Shown: piece by piece, positions 10,031-19,851 of the stretch
Layout: every line of letters starts with the position of its first letter
How positions within the stretch are numbered: the stretch's first letter is position 1
Source of the DNA: Methanosphaera sp. BMS
GTDB lineage: Archaea; Methanobacteriota; Methanobacteria; Methanobacteriales; Methanobacteriaceae
Reading direction: 5' to 3'
DNA length: 64,000 bases
NCBI RefSeq assembly: GCF_003268005.1
Contig: NZ_CP014213.1
Location: 1,302,001-1,366,000, forward strand
Program-made: the position numbers and the translations under genes
The notes under the pieces: generated by a model
Told to the model about the DNA's origin: nothing
The model's input: the letters and a program-made list of their open reading frames with translations, nothing else
Databases searched by the model: none

Positions 10031-10422
10031 CCACCATAATTTCTTTCTTTTTTTATTTTAAAAATATTCATTGCTTATTATAACTATTTTTTATCGTTGG
10101 ATTTCAAATATGTTCAATAATTGTTTATAAATGTAAATTCCCATTTGAGTTTTTCATAACATGTTAAAAAAACGTATTACTTTTATCTTTGACCATTTAT
10201 ATAATAGTATTACAATAATACGAGTATATAAAGCTTATTTTAAAAAAGTATTACCTATTGACCTTATTTTCTTCAAAAATCCATGAAAAATAGCTCATTT
10301 ATCAAATACTTTATATATAATAAAAATAAAATATATTATATGACAATGAGTAATACGAATTAATAATTTTATATTACTATTATCAAATCTTTAAAGAAAA
10401 AAATTTTCAAGGAGTAAATAAA
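10031..10422. promoter_or_regulatory. cbiM upstream region with GTATTAC boxes
   Basis: 392-bp non-coding region. GTATTAC occurs at 10174-10180, 10207-10213 and 10248-10254, and in reverse as GTAATAC at 10350-10356. The second copy is half of the palindrome GTATTA-CAA-TAATAC (10207-10221). The first and third are each followed 5-9 bases later by TTGACC, so they look like diverged direct repeats. A TATA-like TTTATATATA lies near 10310-10320, so the reverse box falls just after the expected transcription start. Position before a Ni/Co uptake cluster suggests a metal-responsive (NikR-like) operator; this is inference. Confidence 0.5.
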
Positions 10423-11046
10423 ATGCACATAGGTGATGGTTATCTCTCACTTCCAATTGACATAATCACATATATCATTGCAATCGTTGCATTGTATTTC
10501 GCATTCAAATGGAGCAGAGAAAACCTAGATGAAAAATACATACCATTACTTGCAGTGCTTGCCGCAGGAATATTTGCAATCCAATCATTTAACCTACCGG
10601 TACCATTTGGTTCAAGTGGTCATCTACTGGGTGCCGCATTGGTTGCAATCATATTCTGTAGCCCATATGCTGCAATAATAGTATTAAGTGTAGTGCTTAT
10701 ATTACAAGCATTGTTCTTCGGTGACGGAGGAATAACTACACTAGGAGCAAACATATTAAACATGGCAATAGTAGGTGGATTTGTAGGATTCTACGGATTT
10801 GACTTCTTAAAAGACAAAATCGGAAAATACCCAAGCATATTCATAGCCGCTTGGGCCGGTTGTTTTATAGCTGCCCTTGTAGCTGCTGTCGAAATGGCTT
10901 TAAGCGGAACATTCCCACTTGACTTAGGATTGTTCTACATGGGTGGATACCATGCAATGATAGGATTTATCGAAGCAATCATTACAGTAGTCATAATCAA
11001 AGGATTAGAATCTGTAAGACCAGACTTATTAGCTTGGAATAGGTGA
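10423..11046 (+). CDS. cbiM: Cobalt/nickel ECF transporter substrate-binding component CbiM
   Basis: 207-residue polytopic membrane protein, the substrate-specific unit of an energy-coupling-factor transporter for Co2+ or Ni2+. The mature N-terminus MHIGDGYLS provides the metal-binding His-rich start typical of CbiM/NikM. Further conserved motifs include the small-residue-rich [15 protein letters not shown] with a conserved His. It is followed by cbiN four bases later and by cbiQ. Methanogens need Ni for F430 and hydrogenases and Co for corrinoids; sequence alone does not decide which metal is carried. Confidence 0.93.
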   Translation: MHIGDGYLSLPIDIITYIIAIVALYFAFKWSRENLDEKYIPLLAVLAAGIFAIQSFNLPVPFGSSGHLLGAALVAIIFCSPYAAIIVLSVVLILQALFFGDGGITTLGANILNMAIVGGFVGFYGFDFLKDKIGKYPSIFIAAWAGCFIAALVAAVEMALSGTFPLDLGLFYMGGYHAMIGFIEAIITVVIIKGLESVRPDLLAWNR

Positions 11047-11050
11047 TAAT

Positions 11051-11353
11051 ATGGAAGCAAAACATGTATACATAGGAATATTCGCAATAGCATTAATTGT
11101 ATGTGTCTTATCACCATTTTTAGCTTCAGGTGATCCTGATGGTTTAGAAGCATCAGCAGAACATATTGGTGAAACTCACGATGCCGCTATAGCAGCATTA
11201 GAAGCTGAACCTGTAGTAGCTCCAGTCATGCCTGATTATACATTTGAAGGCATGGAAGATAATCCTCTAGTAGGTGTGGCCTGTCTGATATTTGGAGCCA
11301 TCCTGACTGTAGCCTTAGCTTACGGAGTATTCTACGTAATAACAAAAAAATAG
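11051..11353 (+). CDS. cbiN: CbiN-like accessory component of the Co/Ni transporter
   Basis: 100 residues with an N-terminal membrane segment (about 8-26), an extracytoplasmic loop starting SGDPDGLE, and a second membrane segment (about 72-96). The PDGLE motif is the signature of CbiN and the NikN-type PDGLE domain, which assists metal loading of CbiM. The ribosome-binding sequence AGGTGAT overlaps the cbiM stop codon, implying translational coupling. Confidence 0.9.
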   Translation: MEAKHVYIGIFAIALIVCVLSPFLASGDPDGLEASAEHIGETHDAAIAALEAEPVVAPVMPDYTFEGMEDNPLVGVACLIFGAILTVALAYGVFYVITKK

Positions 11354-11523
11354 TATAAATGATATTTATACTCCCTAAACCCCTTTCCTTTTAATAACTG
11401 ATATTACAAAAACAGTTAATAAGATTATACAATTTAATTGAAAGATTATCCATCATATTGACAGAATATAATATATAACTAAAAAGACATAATTAACTAC
11501 TGACAACAACAGGGAGTAATGAC

Positions 11524-12318
11524 ATGGTAAGTGCAAGTGCATTAATGGAACAGGAACTTTTATCCAGTAAAGACAGCATTCTACACAACATCGACAGTAG
11601 GATTAAACTTATAGTCCTAATATTGACTATACTAGCTGCGGTTACAACAACAAACTACACGATTCTTGTCATACTTGAGCTATACCTTATAGCATTGGTT
11701 ATCATTGCCAAGATACCCCTCAAGCAGGCATTTATCAAGGTACTTGTAATACTGCCCTTCGGATTATTCATTGCATTATTTCAGCCGTTTATCCAGCCAG
11801 GAGATGTATTGTACACGTTACCGTTTGGAATCAATATAACACTGCAGGGTCTTCAATTTGCACAGCTTCTGTTGTCACGATTGGTGATAAGCATAACGGC
11901 CATCGTGTTATTCTCATTTATTACCCCAATGAACAGTATTGCAGAGGCATTCAGAAGGTTGCATATGCCAAATGAATTTGCAATGATTTTTTCATTGTTC
12001 GTCAGGTTCATATTCCTGTTTTATGATGAATTCGAAAGTATTCGGCAGGCACAAAACAGCAGATGCTTCAGCCTATCAAACAATACGCCATACCTGTGGA
12101 AGGTCAAACAGGTCGGATACGTATTTCTGATGATGTTTATTCGTTCATATGAACGTGGAGAAAGCGTGTACAACAGTATGGCAAGCAGAGGATATAGTGC
12201 CAGCAGTACAATATATTATAAGGATGAACGATTATCCCTAAACAGCATATTATACCTGCTTATTCCGGTAGTACTCATCATAGCATTAAATGTCTTGAAT
12301 TATCTGCATATAATTTAA
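11524..12318 (+). CDS. cbiQ: ECF transporter transmembrane component CbiQ
   Basis: 264-residue EcfT-type membrane protein that couples the CbiM substrate unit to the ATPase. Several membrane segments are visible between residues 28 and 130 and at the C-terminus. The cytoplasmic coupling helices normally carry two Ala-x-x-x-Arg-Gly-type motifs. Here the second is intact (SMASRGYS) while the first reads AQNSRCFS, with Cys in place of Gly. It lies 170 bp after cbiN. The ATPase cbiO, usually next, is absent from this window. Confidence 0.92.
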   Translation: MVSASALMEQELLSSKDSILHNIDSRIKLIVLILTILAAVTTTNYTILVILELYLIALVIIAKIPLKQAFIKVLVILPFGLFIALFQPFIQPGDVLYTLPFGINITLQGLQFAQLLLSRLVISITAIVLFSFITPMNSIAEAFRRLHMPNEFAMIFSLFVRFIFLFYDEFESIRQAQNSRCFSLSNNTPYLWKVKQVGYVFLMMFIRSYERGESVYNSMASRGYSASSTIYYKDERLSLNSILYLLIPVVLIIALNVLNYLHII

Positions 12319-12492
12319 GGCCTTCTATTTTTTCCATAATTATTTTTTTAGATTAGAAAGAAAACAAATAATAACTTTTTTAAATATCAAATTACATATA
12401 GTATAATCAATAATAAATGGTAATTATTTTATCAAAAATAGAATAAGATTACATTAAACCATAATTTCAAAGACCAATCAGGTGAAAATAAA

Positions 12493-13236
12493 ATGGAATC
12501 CATAATTAAATTAGACGACGTTAGAGTAAATACATGGGAAATGGGTAAAGTTAGAGCAGAAGTTAAAAATGCAGATGGAGTACCCTTAAACGGTAGGGCA
12601 ATTGTTAAAATCAATCATATTTCACGTATCCAGGGATATGTTGTAAACGGCATATTTGAAGAGGAACACGATTTTTCAGATTTATATGATGACGAATATG
12701 ACTTATACATGATTTACGGTGGAACAGAACACTCTGATCCTGCTGATGCTACTGCAAAGTTATATTTAAATCATGACAAACCAGTTGAAGTATCATTATT
12801 TGACCTGCAGAATGCCTGTTACAGATTAACCAAATGGATTGATGTAAACAAAAAACTACCTGGTAAAATAGCTATTAAAAAGGATCAGATAAGCATTGGA
12901 AACCTATTATATGCACTTGCATCAAGCATTACAAAGTTAAATGATGATGACCGCTCCAATATTATGATTACCAAATTCAACCCACCTAAAGTATCCAGTG
13001 AAAACATCACAGAAGAGATTCAGTTAACTCAGGACGAATATGTTTCAATAGCTGATGAGATTGTTTCAACAATGAACGATACCAAGGATAGCCCAGCCTA
13101 TGTTGAAGTCAACGGTGAAAAGCTCGGATTTATGAACTTGATTTACACGTTCTGTAAAATCGTGTCTAACAGTTCCGAAAATGGATTGATATCCAGCGTA
13201 TACATTAGACCTTGGAAGGATATTGTAGCAAAATGA
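12493..13236 (+). CDS. Protein with Ig-like N-terminus and two pseudomurein-binding-like repeats
   Basis: 247 residues. The N-terminal part (about 10-95) looks like a beta-sandwich (KVRAEVKNADGVPLNGRA). Two C-terminal segments resemble pseudomurein-binding repeats. The first, about residues 100-148, contains NKKLPGKIAI and ISIGNLLYALASSI. The second, about 175-225, contains DSPAYVEVNGEKLGFMNLIY. Such repeats normally hold proteins on the pseudomurein wall. No signal peptide or membrane segment is present, and AGGTGA before ATG 12493 supports this start, so its location is puzzling. It could be an intracellular relative acting on wall precursors. Confidence 0.65.
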   Translation: MESIIKLDDVRVNTWEMGKVRAEVKNADGVPLNGRAIVKINHISRIQGYVVNGIFEEEHDFSDLYDDEYDLYMIYGGTEHSDPADATAKLYLNHDKPVEVSLFDLQNACYRLTKWIDVNKKLPGKIAIKKDQISIGNLLYALASSITKLNDDDRSNIMITKFNPPKVSSENITEEIQLTQDEYVSIADEIVSTMNDTKDSPAYVEVNGEKLGFMNLIYTFCKIVSNSSENGLISSVYIRPWKDIVAK

Positions 13237-13717
13237 TTATTTTAATTCATTAACCCTTTTTTAATCTTTTTTTCATCTAATTTTTAATGTAGTTTCAATT
13301 ATAGTGCATTCATCTCAACTTTTTGAATATGAATATCGGCTTGCATATTTTAAAATTAGATGGACAAACTGCAGATTTCACATGTAATATTTTTCCGTGA
13401 TTAATAGTGGCACTTTTATTAAAGACAACATTGATAATTCACCATAGAAGCCCATCAAAATACCATATCGTAATAGCCAATTGAAACATAATCAAATAGC
13501 TAAGAAAATTTAGATAATTGGATGATATACATATGCATATTAATGTATACATATCAATATTTTTAAGAAAAAATAGGAAAATAAGAAAATACCAACAGGA
13601 ATATTAGTTAATAATATTAAGAATAAAATACAAAAAGATAACATAAAGTGGATATTTAAAAATTATATTTAAACTGATTTTAATTTAAAATTAATAAAAC
13701 TTATTTAGTGTGATAAA
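13237..13717. other. AT-rich intergenic region before the DRG GTPase
   Basis: 481 bp. T-runs at 13257-13264 and 13268-13274 probably terminate the upstream transcript. An imperfect inverted repeat beginning TGATATACAT and ending ATACATATCA spans about 13522-13557. I see no ORF or RNA gene. The leader of the GTPase begins somewhere in the last 100 bases. Confidence 0.4.
13252..13284 (+). terminator. T-run terminator
   Basis: Two T-runs within 30 bases, directly after the 12.5-kb gene. Oligo-T runs without a stem are the usual archaeal termination signal. Confidence 0.5.
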
Positions 13718-14815
13718 ATGTCAGCAGCAGAAGATAGAATTAAAGAGATTGAGGCAGAAATTAAGAAAACTCAAAAGAATAAGGCAACATCACACCATAT
13801 AGGTAAGCTTAAGGCCCAAATAGCACAGCTTAAAGAAAAGATTGAAAAACGTAACAGTCAAGGATCCAAGGGAGAAGGTTTCCACGTGAAAAAAAGTGGA
13901 GATTCAACTGCGGTACTTTTAGGATTCCCATCAGTGGGTAAATCGACAATCCTAAACTACCTTACAAATGCAAATTCAAAGGTAGGAGCATATGAATTTA
14001 CAACACTGGACATTGTACCCGGAATAATGAGTTATGAGGACGCTAAGATACAGATACTGGATATTCCAGGAATCATCAAAGGTGCAAGTAAGGGTAAGGG
14101 TAAGGGCCGTGAAATATTGTCTGCTACCAGAAACGCGGATTTAATCATCATGGTACTTGACGTGTTCCAGCCGGAACATATGGATGTAATCCTTGAGGAA
14201 GTGAGAAATATCGGTGTAAGGCCTAACGAGAAAAAGCCACTGGTAAAGGTATCCAAGAAGAAAATGGGAGGATTAAATATCGTCTCAACTGTACCACTAA
14301 CTTATATAGATGAAAAGACCATCCATTCAATTTTAAGTGAATACGGTATTCACAGTGCTGATGTGGTTATAAGGGAAGACGTTACAATAGACAGGTTCAT
14401 CGATGCATTGGAGCCAAACAGGGCATACATACCAATGACAATAGTAGTTAACAAGATAGACCTTGCAAGTGAGGAACACCTTGAAAAGCTACGAAAGAAA
14501 CTTCCAAATGCACTCTTTGTATCGGCAGACGATGGGATTATGATGGAAGAGATGAAGGAAAGGATATTCGTTGATCTTGACCTGATGAGACTGTACCTTA
14601 AGCCGCAGGGTAAGAAGGCTGATATGGATGAACCATTGATTATACGACGGGGTTCAACTATTGAGGATGTTGCTCGTAAATTACACAGGGATTTTGTCAA
14701 GAACTTCAAATACGCTAAGGTATGGGGTAAATCGGTTAAATTCCCTGGTCAAAAAGTGGGATTGGACCATGTACTTGAAGATCATGACATCGTAAGAATC
14801 ATCATTAAAAAATAA
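13718..14815 (+). CDS. DRG-family (Obg-like) GTPase
   Basis: 365-residue translation-associated GTPase of the archaeal/eukaryotic DRG family. A basic coiled N-terminal helix covers about 1-60. The G1 loop is GFPSVGKST near residue 69, G3 is DIPGI near 115, and G4 is NKID near 247. The C-terminal TGS domain occupies about the last 70 residues and ends [13 protein letters not shown] proteins associate with ribosomes; the precise role in archaea is unsettled. It is convergent with mptE across a 1-kb region that holds the candidate small RNAs. Confidence 0.94.
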   Translation: MSAAEDRIKEIEAEIKKTQKNKATSHHIGKLKAQIAQLKEKIEKRNSQGSKGEGFHVKKSGDSTAVLLGFPSVGKSTILNYLTNANSKVGAYEFTTLDIVPGIMSYEDAKIQILDIPGIIKGASKGKGKGREILSATRNADLIIMVLDVFQPEHMDVILEEVRNIGVRPNEKKPLVKVSKKKMGGLNIVSTVPLTYIDEKTIHSILSEYGIHSADVVIREDVTIDRFIDALEPNRAYIPMTIVVNKIDLASEEHLEKLRKKLPNALFVSADDGIMMEEMKERIFVDLDLMRLYLKPQGKKADMDEPLIIRRGSTIEDVARKLHRDFVKNFKYAKVWGKSVKFPGQKVGLDHVLEDHDIVRIIIKK

Positions 14816-14909
14816 TATTTCAAATTAAAGAAATGTTAAACACTTTTAATGTAATCTTTACAAAATATTGGGTAGCATATATATTATATAATGAGTATAT
14901 AATTAATTG

Positions 14910-15000
14910 TACCCACAAGAATTTTTATTATTAAAAATTGTGATTTCATCATATAATTGTCTATATAAAAAAATTATATAGAATCACAGTTTATTTTTAT
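14910..15000 (+). ncRNA. Candidate small RNA, copy 1
   Basis: Starts at the box TACCCACA (14910-14917), 32 bases after a TATA-like TATATATT. Outer stem TTGTGATT (14938-14945) pairs with AATCACAG (14982-14989). Inner stem CTATATAA (14961-14968) pairs with TTATATAG (14974-14981) around a five-base loop. A T-rich tail follows from 14990. Box-to-stem distance is 28 bases, the same as copy 3. Function unknown. Confidence 0.6.
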
Positions 15001-15356
15001 CTTATTTTTAGAAACTTTAAACCAATTTATATATAAATTATTCTGTTATTATTACTTTTTCAATCCATTATGAGTTATCTTGTCCGAATTGATTATGGAT
15101 GTTTTATCACACAGGCTAAGCACTTATTTTACCGATTTTAAACTAGGATCAGTATGCAATACTTTGCTAAGTGACATTTCACCAAACTAATGATACATGA
15201 CAACACATAGTTTAGATAGTAAAAATTTAGAAAAATCCAATTGTTAAAAATAGGTCTTGTTATTACGAACTTTTAAAAACATTGGATTGAAAATAAGCAA
15301 AATGTTAAGTAAAACTTAATTAATTTTATATGATAGTTTATGTAAATAATTAATTG

Positions 15357-15446
15357 TACCCACAGAAACATATAATTACATTTGTGATAAATATAATTCT
15401 TCACTAAATTATACTAGTCACAAATTCTTTTTATTAAACTTTTTTT
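15357..15446 (+). ncRNA. Candidate small RNA, copy 2
   Basis: TATA box TTTATATG at 15325-15332 lies exactly 32 bases before TACCCACA (15357-15364). Outer stem TTTGTGA (15381-15387) pairs with TCACAAA (15418-15424). Inner stem TATAATT (15392-15398) pairs with AATTATA (15407-15413). The inner stem differs from copy 1 but is still paired, which is covariation. A T-rich tail runs to 15446. Confidence 0.6.
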
Positions 15447-15672
15447 ATAAAGCATGTTTTAATTCATTCAACACTAATTTTAACGAATATTTTATTATAT
15501 TATAAGCTTATTCTATAAATACACAATTTAAATTTAATTTAATAAATGTTAAGTATAGTAAAAAAATAGTTCAAGTAGCTACGAAGCTTTAATTTTCATA
15601 GAATAGAAATAATCGAAATTTAAGAGTAAATAAGTTAAGGTTTATATGTTATTTCATTCATATTATATAGTA

Positions 15673-15757
15673 TACCCACAGACATATATAATTTAAAAAC
15701 TTGTGATTCAATAATTTTTCGTATGATTATTTCAATCACAGTTTTTCATTTTTTTCA
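15673..15757 (+). ncRNA. Candidate small RNA, copy 3
   Basis: TATA box TTTATATG at 15641-15648 is again 32 bases before TACCCACA (15673-15680). Outer stem TTGTGATT (15701-15708) pairs with AATCACAG (15734-15741). Inner stem AATAAT (15710-15715) pairs with ATTATT (15726-15731). T-runs at 15742-15746 and 15749-15755 form the terminator. The 3' end is about 55 bases from the mptE stop codon on the other strand. Confidence 0.6.
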
Positions 15758-15813
15758 AAATCCAAGATTACTAATTTTTAAGTTCAATTACCCGAATACT
15801 TGCAGTTGTATTT

Positions 15814-16524
15814 TCATTTGAGCATTTCAAATTCAATTTGAGGATTGTTTTTTATTAAATCATCGGTTATTCGTCGGGCATAATCCAATTTTAATCTTTT
15901 GATATCATCAGCCTTTTCTATCGTTTCTTTATTGTTTGGCCGTGAGTATTTAGTGGTATATTCACCGAAGTCCATACCCGCCAATATGATCTTCTTCATT
16001 TTAAGTGCGTATACTGCTATGTGTATTGCACGGTCCCCATCGGTAAATCCGCCATAGTTAACAACATGTCCTATTGGATTTGTTTGTGTTGTGGCAACTA
16101 CCCTTTCAAGTTGAGGAACATATTTTCTGATTTTATCCATGTTGTCTCCATGTGCATGTACATATATGGTTGATTTGTTTCTGTTTGAGTAGATGATGTC
16201 ATCCATTTTCCCGTCAAGGTCTGTGACAATAATGTCGGGGATTATCCCTTCTTCAACAAGTGCCGTTGTAGCCCCATCAGCTGCAATTATTATATAATTG
16301 TCTTCATCAAGTATGGTTTTAATTGATGATATATGTTTTTTTATTGATGGTCCTGCTCCAAAAATGATACATTTATCCACGCCATGTACATCAACCGTTG
16401 TTTTTTGATGAATTAATGAATCAAGCAGTTGTGCAGATATCTCATCGGCCTTCATATCATAGCCAAAATCATCCAATATCCGTTCATACCACTTATCCCA
16501 GTTATTGTATTTTACACTTATCAT
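15814..16524 (-). CDS. mptE: 6-hydroxymethyl-7,8-dihydropterin pyrophosphokinase, archaeal MptE type
   Basis: 236-residue protein of the DUF115-containing MptE family. It transfers pyrophosphate from ATP to 6-hydroxymethyl-7,8-dihydropterin in tetrahydromethanopterin synthesis. Visible motifs are FGAGPSIKKH (nucleotide-binding Gly-rich loop, about 51-60), AADGAT, PDIIVTDLDG (acidic metal-binding) and FTDGDRA. The architecture is unrelated to bacterial FolK. The cofactor is required for C1 transfer in methanogens. The gene is monocistronic on the minus strand, convergent with the small RNA region. Confidence 0.9.
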   Translation of the reverse strand: MISVKYNNWDKWYERILDDFGYDMKADEISAQLLDSLIHQKTTVDVHGVDKCIIFGAGPSIKKHISSIKTILDEDNYIIIAADGATTALVEEGIIPDIIVTDLDGKMDDIIYSNRNKSTIYVHAHGDNMDKIRKYVPQLERVVATTQTNPIGHVVNYGGFTDGDRAIHIAVYALKMKKIILAGMDFGEYTTKYSRPNNKETIEKADDIKRLKLDYARRITDDLIKNNPQIEFEMLK

Positions 16525-16750
16525 TTGACATCCGAATCCATAGTTTACTTATACTTAGATATATTGATTAATTACTTAAAAAAGATTATTGAAAAAGATT
16601 GAGAAAGATTAAAAAGAATGAAAAACATATATAGATATTAATATAGTAAGTTGTTAAATTTTAGATATTGTTGATATTAGTTAAACCAAATAACTAAATA
16701 ACCTTATTATAGAATTATTTTATTAAAATATCATATTTGGAGGATAACCT

Positions 16751-17902
16751 ATGGAAGATACATTATTAATGATTCCAGGACCAACTACCGTCCCTAAAAG
16801 AGTACTTGACGCTATGGCTCAACCTATTACAAACCACCGTGGACCTGTCTATGGTGAAATATTAGCCGAAACTACCGCTATGATGTCAGAAGTGTTCCAA
16901 ACTGATAATCAGTCATACCTGTTAACAGGATCAGGAACTTCCGCAATGGAAGCAGCTATTGCAAACATTGTCCAGAAAGGAGATAAAGTCATCAATGTCG
17001 TCAGTGGTAAATTCGGTGAAAGACTCCAACAACTAACAGAAGTGTTTGGTGGAGAATCAATAGAGGTAACAGTACCATGGGGTCAGGCAGTAGATCCTGA
17101 AGAAGTTAGAAAAGCACTTGATGAAAACAATGACGCAAAAGCCGTTACAATGATTCACAATGAAAGTTCAACAGCTGTAGTAAACCCAATTGAAGAGGTA
17201 GGTAAAGTATTGAATGATTATGATGCACTATTTGTTGTTGATACAGTTTCATCACTTGCAGGTGACACAGTTAAAGTCGATGACTATGGAATAGACATCT
17301 GTCTTAGCGGTTCACAAAAATGTATTGCAGCACCACCTGGTATGGCAGCCATTACAGTAGGCGATGATGCATGGAAAGTCATTGATGAGGTTGACTCACC
17401 TACATACTACTTGAACATGAAAAAAATGAGAAAAATGGGAAACAAAAATCCACCTCAGACTCCATATACTCCTAACGTATCATTGACCTATGCTATGAAT
17501 GAAGCATTAAGCATGGTCTTAGAAGAAGGACTTGATAACCGTATCAAACGTCACCACACAGGTGCTAAAGCAACTCGTGCAGCTGCTGAAGCATTAGGAC
17601 TTAGCTTGTTTGCCCGTGAAGGTGATCGTTCCAACACATTAACAGCTATCAACATGCCTGAAGGAGTAAGCGATGGTGATCTTCGTGGAACTATGAGAAA
17701 CAAATACCAAATTGAAATTGCAGGTGGTCAAGATCACCTAAGCGGTAATGTTTTCAGAATTGGTCACATGGGTATTACCGGTTTACATGAATTAGCAATG
17801 ACATTTACATGCTTGGAAATGACCCTTAAAGAGTTTGGATTTGAATTTGATGCAGGTAGCAGTGTAGCAGCAATTCAAGATGCTTTCAGTAAAAATATGT
17901 AA
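16751..17902 (+). CDS. Class V aminotransferase (alanine-glyoxylate/serine-pyruvate type)
   Basis: 383-residue PLP enzyme. The N-terminal IPGPTTVPKRVLDAM and GSGTSAMEAAI are the class V family signatures. Catalytic Lys190 is in LSGSQKCIAAPPG. Methanogen relatives are broad-specificity transaminases acting on Ala, Asp, Glu, phosphoserine or cysteate in different reports, so the physiological substrate is not fixed by sequence. TTGGAGGAT before the ATG is a strong ribosome-binding site and the codon choice suggests high expression. It is monocistronic with T-runs downstream. Confidence 0.9.
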   Translation: MEDTLLMIPGPTTVPKRVLDAMAQPITNHRGPVYGEILAETTAMMSEVFQTDNQSYLLTGSGTSAMEAAIANIVQKGDKVINVVSGKFGERLQQLTEVFGGESIEVTVPWGQAVDPEEVRKALDENNDAKAVTMIHNESSTAVVNPIEEVGKVLNDYDALFVVDTVSSLAGDTVKVDDYGIDICLSGSQKCIAAPPGMAAITVGDDAWKVIDEVDSPTYYLNMKKMRKMGNKNPPQTPYTPNVSLTYAMNEALSMVLEEGLDNRIKRHHTGAKATRAAAEALGLSLFAREGDRSNTLTAINMPEGVSDGDLRGTMRNKYQIEIAGGQDHLSGNVFRIGHMGITGLHELAMTFTCLEMTLKEFGFEFDAGSSVAAIQDAFSKNM

Positions 17903-17918
17903 TATTTTATACTGATTA

Positions 17919-17963
17919 CCCTTTTTTTATTACTTTTTTTATCGATTTTTGTATTTTTGTTTA
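17919..17963 (+). terminator. T-run terminator after the aminotransferase gene
   Basis: Several oligo-T runs, including an uninterrupted run of seven, directly downstream of the stop codon and before the amt TATA box at 17982. Confidence 0.55.
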
Positions 17964-17981
17964 ATTGTTTTTTGCAATACA

Positions 17982-18028
17982 TTTATATACTATGTAGTTT
18001 AAAGTAGTATTATCGGAAGTGTGATTCC
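17982..18028 (+). promoter_or_regulatory. amt-glnK promoter with NrpR-type operator
   Basis: TATA box TTTATATA at 17982-17989. A perfect GGAA-N6-TTCC palindrome lies at 18015-18028 (GGAA 18015-18018, TTCC 18025-18028), at the expected transcription start. This is the established operator of NrpR, the 2-oxoglutarate-responsive nitrogen repressor of Methanococcus and Methanobacteriales. A further TTCCGA at 18031-18036 could be a degenerate second half-site. Confidence 0.85.
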
Positions 18029-18115
18029 GATTTCCGATACTATATAAAATAAATTTAAGAAAAAATAAAAGAAAGAAAACAAACATAATAATAATTAACA
18101 AAGGAGGATTAATAA

Positions 18116-19691
<1,576 letters not shown>

Positions 19692-19851
19692 CATTTTTAA
19701 TACCTGAACTCCCATAACCCCCATTTTTTTAATAAAATATTGAAATAAATAAAAAAATAGATACTCAATATCCACAGAATATTGTTTATAAAACTTTAAA
19801 TCAAAGAAGGATAACTTTACTATAAAAAAAAGGATATTGGAGAAAAATCAA

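Larger units (their letters stand above)
14816..15813 (+). other. Convergent intergenic region holding three related candidate small RNA genes
   Basis: 998 bp between the 3' ends of the DRG GTPase gene and mptE, so it needs no protein-gene promoter. Three copies of a TATA box + TACCCACA box + hairpin + T-run module occupy 14878-15000, 15325-15446 and 15641-15757 and are listed separately. Between copies 1 and 2 the base composition is less AT-rich (15060-15180), with GCTAAG repeated near 15115 and 15166. Arms AATCCAAT and ATTGGATT are at 15234-15241 and 15281-15288. There is no credible ORF. Confidence 0.6.

Noticed and set aside
13522-13557. TGATATACAT...ATACATATCA as an operator
   Set aside because: The palindrome is imperfect, very AT-rich and far from the GTPase start, so it is too likely to arise by chance.
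14910-15757. The three hairpins as plain terminators of the flanking convergent genes
   Set aside because: Three copies, each with its own TATA element at fixed spacing and a conserved TACCCACA box, are more than terminators need. The second and third are also 0.6-0.9 kb beyond the GTPase stop.
14816-15813. tRNA or box C/D RNA in the 1-kb gap
   Set aside because: No cloverleaf or T-loop sequence, and no proper C (TGATGA) and D (CTGA) box pairs.
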